The notes beneath the pieces were generated by a model, which did no database searches, was not told the DNA's origin, and saw only the letters and a list, made by a program, of their open reading frames with translations. Shown here in pieces: positions 49,401 through 61,400 of a stretch of 64,000 nt of DNA. Origin of the DNA: Membranipora membranacea (Eukaryota > Bryozoa > Gymnolaemata > Cheilostomatida > Membraniporidae); the NCBI GenBank assembly GCA_914767715.1, contig OU612065.1, positions 3,782,001 through 3,846,000 of the forward strand, written 5' to 3'. The position numbers were made by a program, and so were the translations under genes. The stretch's first letter is position 1. Every line of letters starts with the position of its first letter.

Positions 49401-52400
49401 CAAAATAATATTTATTGTCACTATATTCACAGTTTACTTGAATATGCTGGTCCTTAGAAATTCGCTACAATACTGAGAATTGACCATAACAATTAATTGA
49501 GTGTCTATTAACTTGATAGTGACTTGATCATAATTCTCAATAAGTGTTCTGATTTATCCAATCTCAGTAAAAGTCATGCATTACATTATATTTACTATGA
49601 TTATTGATATTATACAGGTGTGTCAGCAGCTATGATGCCATCCTTCCTGTCTGTGATTTACTTAGTTATGTTTCTTGGCATCAGTGTCTACTGGTCTCTG
49701 ATGTTCCGCTTCCACATGAAGGCGTACGGCATACTAAAACGCCTGCTGTTTGGCTACCTCATCCTTCATATGGTTTTGCTATACTTGTGTCAGCTGGGAC
49801 CGGTCCAGGAATGGCTCGATCATGAGACTAAGCATCTCGTAAGCAGGTCAGCTCACTCATTGTCATTTTTTTTGCTTGAACGTACAAAAAAAAACATTAT
49901 CGGCCGAACGCTTGCCAATATATTTTTTTTTATTGAGACCGACCAAGGTTTCTGGATAAATGAGGTCATGTTATTTACAGGTTTGGCTTTGCCCACTATG
50001 TAAGTTATTCACATAAATGAAATAATCATGATGAAGCCTTATTCATTGATCATCAGTGATGTTTTGCACAATATTATATTTTAGTTACTTTATCTGCGCA
50101 CTGGGCTAATTATTAATGATATATATACATCCACCATTGGACAATATGAGAATAATGAAGATAGCCATTATTATCCATAATCCATAAATTAATATATCAT
50201 ATAGTATGACTATTACCAGCTGATGAGCCAATTCTGTAGATATTTATATCCATACAGGCTGACTAGATTATGATGCCTATCATTCATCGATACATGGTTG
50301 TCTATATATCTTTTAGGTTATTGGGGCTGACTCCTCTATTCACAACTGACTGTAACTATCCGTGGGCTGCATACATACAAAGCCTTCAATGGCCTTACTT
50401 TGCAAATCCTATTACACTGTTTGTGACTTACGTTGTCATGTCTCTAGACTATTCATATCACAGGGTACGTGGCATGCATGACAGGCTGACCACTTTCAAG
50501 CCATTGCTCGCTCAAAACTATTTCTTTTGCTACCCGTCAGTAGTGTACATTGTACTGTTATTCTTCCCATACTGTACAATGCTGTTGCAAGAATAATCAG
50601 ATACAGCATTAGCATCCCTTTCATCTATCTTATTATGAAAACTGTACTACACATACATACACCTGTGCAATGGTACAATGATAACCAAGATTGCCTGATG
50701 AACAAACCCTTAGCTTAGCTAGAACCTGCTCAAAACTCTTACTGATAACACTACACTTTACTCAACACCTTCCCAACACTGCTGTCCTACCAGCATGATG
50801 ACACATGGCAGTATTTTAAGGTCCAGTTTGTCTTTGTGTGTTTATGTCAGTCTTATTGAATCTTGTTTGTGTTAGGATCGACGAAGCCGCACCCACACTG
50901 CTGTCGAGGAGAGCCCCTTCAGGCGCAGCGATGCAGTTAGAAGCTCTGAACAGCAGGTGTGATTTGCTTATATCATCATAGATATATTGTATCTTGTTAG
51001 CCAGTGTTGAAAGAAATGCTATTGGCTGCTGGGATATTACAGTTTGTTAATGGAAATCAGCACGTAAACGATACCATTCTTTTCCTCTTGATACCTGTAC
51101 TTTGCATGGCCAAATTAGATTACAGCAAGTTTAATGGGTTGTTGACACAACTTATTCAATTACATCATCCACTAGCCAACAACTTGCTAGCTTCTACTTG
51201 TATGCTACCAGTATTTTCAAATTCTCAACCTAACACCGCTGAAATTCCTGAAATGGTAGTGACTGCTACTGTATTTTGTTTCTCAATCATTGCATGGTCA
51301 TGGTGCGCAAACACAACCAATTCACCAATGTCTGATTTGCTTTAACACACTATTTATTTTTCCCTTTATTTCTCAGCTATTGACAACTGGTAATCAGCCT
51401 AACTATGAGTCAGTGGGGGTAAGCCCTCCTATCAGTCCAGAGCGGAGACCCAGCCAGTCCACCAGTGAATACGCTGCTGAACAAGATGAGGCAGATGGTA
51501 GACTCTCCGGAGAGACCAGGCAGAAAGTCAGAAAATTCTGGAGCTCCATTTATCATCTGTTGATGAAGAATAGTTATCTGCTGGCATTCATTGCTATGGT
51601 GGTGAGTTTAATTAATTAAGCTGGTACAATAACTTTGTTCTGTTTAGTAATTGACCAGGATAGTAAAGTGATGACTGCCGATGATATGATATGATACTTA
51701 TTAATCACTGATTGACGTACACCTTGGATATTTCATAAGTCAGCTGCGCTTTCCAATTTTATTTTTGAAGTCACTGATTGTGGTAACAAATAAAAGTTGG
51801 CGGTTATACATCAAAGCAAATTTTTCCCTATTTGATGACAGCATGAAAATATATTTATATATTGCCCCAATAACTTTATTCTCATTTTAGTTGTGGGCAG
51901 TCCTTTACCCGAGCTGGACTGCGTTCGTATTCCTGATTATTGGCTGTACGTTGTGGCTTTTCCCCAACTCTCGCAAAGCCAGCCTTATTGTATCACCTTT
52001 ACTTGTGTTCTACGCTGTGGGGCTAGTCATTATGCAATATGTCTGCTCAGTAAACGGAGGAGGCAGTGAATATAACAGTACTCTCTTCTTTGATTTGCCT
52101 GACAACTACGTGGTGCAAAGTATCGGACTTAACGAAAATGAGTATTCACCTATTGCCCTTATTCTGAAGGTACCCAAAACTTTGTAGTTTAGTCTGAATG
52201 ATTGGTATGTCAAAATGGGTGGATTAGATTTACACCCTTATTTTTCATCTTGTTTAGATTATTGCCATTAACTTAAAAGCTTTATTTACTCTTCATTTTC
52301 TTGATGCTTCACAGACCATCACTTCTTGTTGCTCTTACAGATGCTCTTCCTGGCATGTTTCTGTATCGTTCTAAGAGAGCTCAGGAGAGAGAAGTGTTAT

Positions 52401-55400
52401 ATGGGAAATAGAAATGGTGAGGCAGGTGTATGCATGACGACGCTCAGCTCATCTAGCGCACAGATCCTAGGCATGTTAATATTCCCACGTTACTACCACG
52501 TTAATATTCCTACAATCACAGCAACCCCCGCTATGCATTGATTTCCACATTTTTGCTTGACACAGAGTGCTTTTATTTTGCTACGGGTCTCCGTAAGTGG
52601 CATTCCTGTATCAGTAGAATGCTACGTACATTGACATGGAAAGTGACCAAACTTTTAAAGGAATGCAAAGTTTCAGTTGAGTTCAATAAGGGTTAATCTA
52701 GATATCCCCAGAGACAGCTTGGCGCCTTATATGACCATATCACGTTTTGGGTATCTTTGATTCTGAGTCTTTGCACAGGTCATTCCTTGTGATTCTAATC
52801 AGCATGTATCTTGCACAAGTGTCGGCAATACTTATTCCGTAACTTTGTGGTAATTTTTTGGTAACCTTGACTTTTTTTTCTCTTTCTCATACCCAGCTTG
52901 TTCATATTGAATGAGACTTTTTCTTTATTCTATCACAAAGTCTGTAGAAATCATGTCTGGTCTATGTAAGAGGGCAGTCATTATCACCCAAAAGAAAACA
53001 ATAATACACCACCGCATACTTTGTGTTGAGCTTCCTGTGGGGTCTTTTAGAAAATTCCCCACCTTGATCTCTGATTATCCATGTTATCAATGAAGTAATA
53101 TACATTTTCCCATGTTATTGTAGAACAAGATGATGCTCATAGTATTGACAACAAGAACCTTCAGATGATAGGTATGCAATAGTTCGGGTAAAAGCAATAA
53201 CAATAACAATAACAATGCAGCTTGTCGCTTATTGACACACCGGTAACGCTTGATATCTTGCCTTCAATATAGTGTTATAGATGTTTTTAGGTGACTAAGG
53301 GCACAATAATGTAAAACAATGTTTTATCATAATATCGGAGTGAGTCTGCCGACATGTTTGGTGGTGATGAGATATGAGATATTTGGATGTAAACTACACA
53401 GTTGATCATTCCTGGTGTCACCATGTTTTTAGGTAACCGGATAAAGCTTTGGTTCAGTAAGTACTGGATACTGGCCGTCTATGGTGTACTACTGGCTATG
53501 GCCATACAAGAACCATACATCTACAGACTAATCTATATGGTTCTCTTCCTTTTCTCAGCCATAACATTTCAGGTAAGTTGTCAAGACTGTTACTTGAGTA
53601 GCATGAGAGTGAGTTGTCTCAGAATACATCACTCTTGTTACCCTGTGGTTAGAATGACCATAAGTATATCATATTATGTTATATATTAATAATTAATTAT
53701 TAATTAATGTTTAATAAGGGAGCAATATAATTTACTTATATCAATGTGGACATTATCGATAGCTGATTTAGGGGGAGAAAACACTCTGTCCCTTTTTAAT
53801 AATTTTTTTGAATACTTTTTACAGTTGTCGTACAGATTCTGGAGATACACATTGAGAGGATTTCTCATATTTGTTGCTCTGTACTCTGTAATAGCTATAA
53901 TGCTGGTATATGTGTTTTCATTCCACCATGTACTAATAGCTTTCCAAAACTCCACACAACTCCAATCGAAATGGTAAGCTACGATTTCATATTGTTTAGC
54001 TACATCACTTGTCTATATTATATGATTTAGTCTAAAATGTTCACAATTTATCTTGCCACTTGTCTCACCAATCAGAACAATGTACACGGCCAACATCTTA
54101 ATACTCTGATAGTGTATGAACCACCCATGTTACTACTGACTGTACCCTGTAGATAGTGCTGATATTTACTTTTACAGGTTGGCAGATATAGGATTTGATC
54201 CGGAGGTGAACTATCAGGATGATTTAACAAACGTGAGGTTATTAGTTCGCCTCCTTGTACCTGCCGTTCTGCTAATCACCGTTATGTTACAAATACATCT
54301 ATTCCATAAAAAGTTCCTTCAACTTACTGAACCTAATAACCTGTAAGTATGCTAATAAACATTTTTAATTTTTACCAGCTTCGATACTGAAGTATACCTG
54401 ATTGGCCTTGTAAGCAGACTTTTTACACAAAATTGAAATTTTAAATGATAAGCAGTGCTGAAAGAAGGAAAAAATCATTCAAACACAACTGCACTGCAAA
54501 TAGTACAATCACAAACCATTATCTCCTCATGGACTGTTTCCAACCTCTGAATATCGCCATCCAAATAATGGTGTTTTATCCAGTTCACACATCAATGATT
54601 AATTTTTCAACTTTTTTTTCACAACTGATCTCAACAAAATAAATGAGATGAAACATCAAAATTGATTGACTTGGCCGACAAAATTTAGCAGATGCTAAAT
54701 CTAGTATGTAGCCTTGAAGTTTACTCAGTGTTTATTGCCTGTTTTGTGACTGACTTGGCTCTTCATTCTGATCAATACTCATTTACTTACTTTACAGTCA
54801 AAACGTACTTCAGGAGAACTTACCATCAGATAACATCAGCGGGACATCTACAGGTGAGATGCGTCTGATGTATCACTTATTATTGAGCAGTACTCTCTAT
54901 GTACACATTTTCACCAGCGAAGCGTAGCTGTAATTTGTGAGTCGAAACGGTAATTTGGCATATTTTTGTTACTAGGTTGTCAAATGTTTCAGTCCATAAC
55001 GATTCATCTGATAGCGTGATGGATTGGCAGCTCTATTTATAATCTGTAGCCAATTACTTGTTTTGTGTATTTCCAGTGACTAACCATGGTGGATTTATCG
55101 GTGACATTGTGATACTTTATATGAAGATCCGACCGTATGGACAGTTTATATTCTACTCATTTGTTAGAATTCTAACTATCCATATGCACAAAGTTGTATA
55201 TATCATAATGACCTACACTGTTACACGAGAGGTAAGCTTTTGCAATATATGATTGAAATTTCCTTTTCATGTACTTGTAGCTACTTTTCTTTACAATAGA
55301 CAGCTCAATTCTAGTTGTTACACCCATTCCCGCCTTGTATACCTAAAATATGGGCCAGCTAGTGCATTTACACACAATTCCTTCAATAATCAACATTGTG

Positions 55401-58400
55401 CGTCAATGTATTGTGAGATATGTAAATTGAAAAGGTATTTCTATTCTTCATGGCATTCTCATTCATGTAGGAAGAGATAGATAGATGCTGGAACACGTAT
55501 TATCAAACCAAGATAATATTCAGAATTCTTGTTATCACGATAGCTGGGTGTTTTGTTCTGCCCCCAGATAGACAGAACAAAGCTATTCGACTAAAATACA
55601 GCTAATCGCTAATTTTGTTTCCTTTTTAGGCGACTGCCATGGGCTTTGTGCTTCTGATAATCCTGAACTTCAGTATGTATTTCAGTCCAGTCAGCATCCT
55701 GCGAAAGATTTTCATTCTGATAGCTCAGTTTTGGGTTGGAATTATAATACTGGCCAAAATGTTATTCCAGGTAGGATATACCGCACTTCCAAAGCGTGAA
55801 ATGATCAGATATTTATGGGAAGTATTCCAGAAATTCAAATTAAAAGGCAACATATATATATATATATATTCATTATGTCATGCGAGTCTTGAGTTCCTTG
55901 ATACACTGAGAACCATTCCGGGTACCTGGTGAAAAGCCACAGCTCTTCTTTGGTTAACAGCTGTCTTGAAATGAATGTGATATTTGATAGTTGAGGACAG
56001 TACCTAAAGACTCTCTTATGAAGAACTGTACATGGAATGATAATGCAACATGGCATAATATCACACCAATTGATATAGAAGATGACAGTAGTAGCACTAG
56101 CAGCATCAAAGGACGTCAGGACGCTGCTGAGTGGTTTGGTCTCAGAGCTCTCCCTGCAGATACTGGAAAGTTTGAGGACTCACTGCCTTACTATATCGGG
56201 GTAATCAACATTATATATCATTCACTTTGCTGGCCTCAATGTTGTCAGATTGAGCTCAATAATGCTCAACTACCTTTTCGATTGCAAATGTTTACTTACT
56301 AACAAAACTTACATCGGTATGCCCCACACAACAGCTACTTTGATGTCTACACAGAGTAAAGATCTATCCTTACTATGTGATGTCCAGTTTACAGCCACCT
56401 GATGAGATTTGGGAGATATGCCCTGTAATCACAACACTATTTATATTATCATTGCAGGGCTATGTGGTTATACTGGCTGGTCTGACTATATTGGCTATTT
56501 TTAAGACGCATGATTATTTTATCTACAAAGCAAAACCTATTCCTGAGGGAGTTACCTTTCCATCGATAAACTACGAAAAACTAGATGAGAAGTTTAGGTA
56601 CATGGTGGCTTATCTGGTCAACTATGCATTTGTAAAGTTTGGGCTCGAGGTGAGTAAATAATCCGTCTTTAGCAATTAAATGACTATTGGATTCAGTGGG
56701 ACCTCTTTTACAGCAAGACAATTATTACTCAGATTCTCATTGCCTTAAATAGTAACCTCGTCGTTGCTGTTAATGTTCAGTAGAACGCATAGATTTTGGG
56801 CAGTAGACCTTTATACAGTGTTTATTCTATATGTGTATCAACTACCTTGTTGCACATTTCTGTTGTAGTTATGCTTCATTACATCAGTGGTAGTAGTGTT
56901 CTACAGACAGGACGCTGCAGGTGCCCTCTATGTACTCTTACTGGGCATACTGTTAGTGCTGAATATGACAAGGCGTAGATATGTGAGATATGTGTGGTTC
57001 TTCTATCTCGTAACTCTGTCTCTGATTCTTCCTGCTCAATATCTATCATCTCTTGGTCTACCTCCAACTCTGTGTCAGGGTATGATTGTCATGATCTGGT
57101 TACTCTAGTTATTTTTAGTACACCTTGTATTCCATTATACTCGTTGACAACGATAATTATGGTAACTTTGTTGATTTAGCCTCTTGCTGACTTTCAAAAT
57201 AACTGTCGTTGGAATTATCTTTTTAAACTCAGCAAATACTCAATTGTGAAACGCGCATTTCAAACATTACTACTGGTTAGCATGGGCACTAAAGACGGCT
57301 CTGGCGGCGTGTGTTACAGGGCTGCTCAACGACAGTCTAGGGTGTGTTAAGGTGTAGTATGATGTCACAGAAATCCAACCCTCACAACATGTTGCAACAC
57401 ACTAAAAGGGATGCAGATGATGAGTGTCTTACAACACTCATGGCTACCAAAGCAGCATTGTGGGCTGTCCTGCTACTGCTCTGCAACATCACTGTATCTG
57501 TTATGAGGTGCCTCAGGATGTAGCATGGGTGTTGCATTGGTTTGATAACCTGTATTATATCTTAGCACACAACATGAGTTATACCAACAAAAACCTCAAG
57601 GCTCAACTTTCAAAAAAGCAGCTACTGGAGTTTTCCCTGTTTGTAAAATAAAAATGTTAATTTTATCAGATTATCCCTGGAGTACATGGAGCACTGACGC
57701 TAGTACGGATAAAAAATTTGAGAGCCTAAGACTATGGCTTGTATTACCAGACTATGTGAAACCTCCTGATATTCGGTATCTCATGGGTAAGTTAATTAAT
57801 CTTGCTTACATGCACTGTATTTTGGTATATATCTGGTTAGTACCACAACTTGGAGAGCTCGGTTGGTAGAGCACTGCTAAGAGAGCAATTTTCAACTGAA
57901 ATCAACAATTAACCAATTAAATTCGCTGTCTCCTATAGCTGACTGTGTGCAGTTGCTGTTTGTAACACTACAATGGCAAGTGTTCCGAATGGAGGGACGG
58001 GAAGATGACCCCGTAATCAAAGGAGCTGGAGACAACAAGGAACTCGGGCCTACTCCACCAGACTACTTTCAGTATATGACTGATTTTATGGACAAAAAAA
58101 AGTAAGTATATGCTGTGCTCACACTTGGAATACCTAGTCATTAATATTATATTTTCATGATATTATTTTTTAGAGAGTAGGGATTGGTTCTAGGTCGGGC
58201 TGGCCTGTGTCAGACATTGTATATCATATTTGTCTTCATTGATTGATATCTGTTAATGTTATTGATGTCACATTGACAGGAACTTTGGGCATGTACTGAT
58301 GTCAGCCATGTTTGTATACTGGTTCTGGCTCTCTATTGCCATCTTGTTCATCACTGGCACACAGAATATCAACTTCTACTGCCTTGGATACTTAGTATGC

Positions 58401-61400
58401 TGCTTTTACTTCTTCTGGCATGGACTGGACTTTACCATCCGCAGAAAGCGCAAAGTTTTCCTCAGAATGTAAGTCTAACTGATCAAGTTTTAAAAAAATG
58501 TTATACTGATCAACTATGCCTTTGTCAGGTGTGTGGTACTTAACCAATTTATGATTCACAGTGGTCTCCAACGTTAATGAAAATTGATTGAAAATGGTTC
58601 ATTACCTGCCTTTTCTTGTAGATGGAACATTGTGCTGTTTTATAATTTTGCGGTCATAATGGCCAAGACATGGTTCCAGATCCTAGGATGTGTTTTCCTC
58701 GGCGAGATGCTGAGTAAGAGCGCACTGGATGCTGATGCTCGCAAGTCTAAATGTTATCTTCCAGAACTCTTCAGTATAAGATGTCTCAACCCACAATTTG
58801 AAGGTCAGTGGAACCTCTAAAATTTAAACACTAATATAATGGTAGAGCCATTGTGACCTCTCCTTGTGTCATCCACTGTCACATTCCTCAACTAAATCGT
58901 GGGCATATCTGCTTTCTGACCAATATAAGAAGTTAGCCATCTGTTATCAGATCAAAAATGCAGGTGGCAAATAACTGTTACTGTGTTGAAAATATATTGA
59001 GTCTTTCCTTCTATGTGGGAATTAACAAATATTTCCACTGCTGTGCCCCTATCAACCCTGGTTAGGTTATCTTGTGTCAGAACCATATCAGCTGTCATTA
59101 TGCCTGAATTGTTATATTTTCCCTCACAGGACATTATGTTGAAGGTAAGGGCTGGGCTGTCTCCTATTTAGATAATGTCTTATCCAGTAAACAGTATTAT
59201 GTTTGTTGTTCTTGTACCTGTCTGCAAAAACAGGTTGTAATGATTTCGCATGTTAGTTTCAGACTTTTAAGCAGAAACCGATACTAAGGAATATTTGGCC
59301 GTGGCAGAGAAAACAAGATTTTATGAGGCATTTTCTACACCTTGAATTCGATGTTGGATGTTTTATGTATGGGTCAGCCATGTCTAGAGAAGAAAGTGAA
59401 GCGTTCTCTGGTATCACTCTCCAATGAACACATATCTAAGATTCTCTAGCCATCAGAGTTTTTCATAACATATGCCCTTTAAACCAGATAATAGCTAAAT
59501 ATTTTCACTTTAGCTCCAAACTGTCACAAGGTTAAATGTCCCCCTCTCGAAACAAGGAAACCTCTTGTCTCTTTGGGGTTTCTGTGTCTTTATTTACTTT
59601 CCCTCTTATCAAATATTGAAACTTTTGTATCAGAGAAAGTAAACACCAACGCAGAAAGCCAAGAAGCCTCTGACACGAGTTATCTCCTATGTTTTGGGAG
59701 CGAACAACTCTCTTCTCAACAGTTCTAAGCTAGAGTAACCTAACTCTAACCAGTGTGTTTGCTGGGACGGGTTTCCGTCCACCCAATCAATCAGAGCCAA
59801 CACATCGGCTAGCCTAACTCATATTCATCCATCAATGACAATTTCATGACTATTGATTAGTGATGGCAAAATCTTATTAGCACAAATCATTAATATAGCT
59901 ACAATGCTCATAATTTTCATCATTCACATTCACGATAGTTTGGGGACGCAATCTACAGTTGATCTACAAATATCATGTATTCCATCTGTAACGCTCATCA
60001 TCTCTGCAGTAACATACAGCTGCTGCTTACTCGTTGTTTGTTGCGTAGATATGCTGCGCGCAAGGAACGTTATTTTAACTCCTATGTGTCCCAGATATAT
60101 CCCCATTTTTAGAAACGGTCTGTATGGCTGCCAGGAAAGATTCTTAATCATGCACAGCATCAGCGATCATCGATTCTCCCAAGGTCTGCCCTTAATTTGT
60201 TGATTGTAAAATCCTAGAAATCAAAGGTTATGAGGAAAGTTTGCATATACAGAGGTGCAATGTGTGTTACCGTCTTGGCTGTTTTAGTGGTTAATAATAA
60301 ACTTGAGAGAATTAATTTATTTGCATCCTCCATAGGCCATCGGCCTCAAACACATTAATTGATTAATATGGTTCTTATGCTAGCCCTTTTGTTCATTATG
60401 TCTAGATTCAGAACTCTTCTAATGGTTTTGGGTTGACGCAGAAGATTCTGGGTCATTATAAAAACAGGAGTTTTTAGCGATATTTTTGTTTATGCCATTA
60501 GTGATAGAAATTGGTAATGGTGAGCTATCTCAGGAGAATAATACAGTACTAATAGGACAAAAAAATTAAATGAATTCATCTCCCTTACATAACATGCGCG
60601 GTCTGCACGTCCTCAGAAACTATCTCCTAGTTGATTACATCCCCATGAAATACCGTTCCCAATCTACTCAATCATCTGGCGAAATCTAGTTTCACTTGAT
60701 GCATTGAAGTTTTTTTGTAGCATTTATAATTGGTAGAAACAGAGTGCCTGTTTAATTAGCAGTTTTAGTGCCTCTCGTCTTAAGAGCCCCCTAAAAAACA
60801 CTTGGATCGAATTCAGGAGTTTTAAACCATCCGAATTTTACTGCAATCTTTTTTATTAAATAATATGTAGTACCTCACATACAGTTCCTTCATTCAGGTA
60901 TCCTATCATTGTTGGATATTTTGCTTTTTATTGTAGGTCAGAAATCAGAACAGCAGGTATGTGGTGTGAGTGAAAAAGAAGCTGGTCTGCTATGGGACAT
61001 CTTGGCTTTTGTAGCATTACTCATTCAAAGACGGGTGTATATGTCCACCTACTTCCTCATTGTGCTCTGTGAGGAAAAGTCACAGGCTAAACTGGCCTCC
61101 AGGTAATCAAAGTATAACCACAGACTGTGTAAATTTGGTGATTTACACTTACAGGTTCGGTTACGCTGGACAGTGCATTTCAATTCTAGAGTAGCCTTCT
61201 CATGTGTTACGACAAATGTTATGACTGATGTCTATGCCAAAAATATAGTTATGATAATCATATTCATCATTTCAAAATGGTCACTTTTAGAAATCAGCCA
61301 TCATAATCGTTAAGTACATTTCCTGACAATGTGGTTTTGGCTGTAGCCAATATATTAACAAGCATTTTTGTATATATTCAGCTATTAAAAAATAATTAAA

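Noticed and set aside
51004-51345. 113-aa hydrophobic plus frame between Piezo exons 8 and 9
   Set aside because: It reads like a membrane segment, but exons 8 and 9 join in phase without it, it lacks a clean acceptor and donor pair, and it matches no Piezo block I recognise. It could be a retained-intron extension.
57855-57880. tRNA A-box-like AGCTCGGTTGGTAGAGC in Piezo intron 22
   Set aside because: No B-box or cloverleaf follows within the expected distance.
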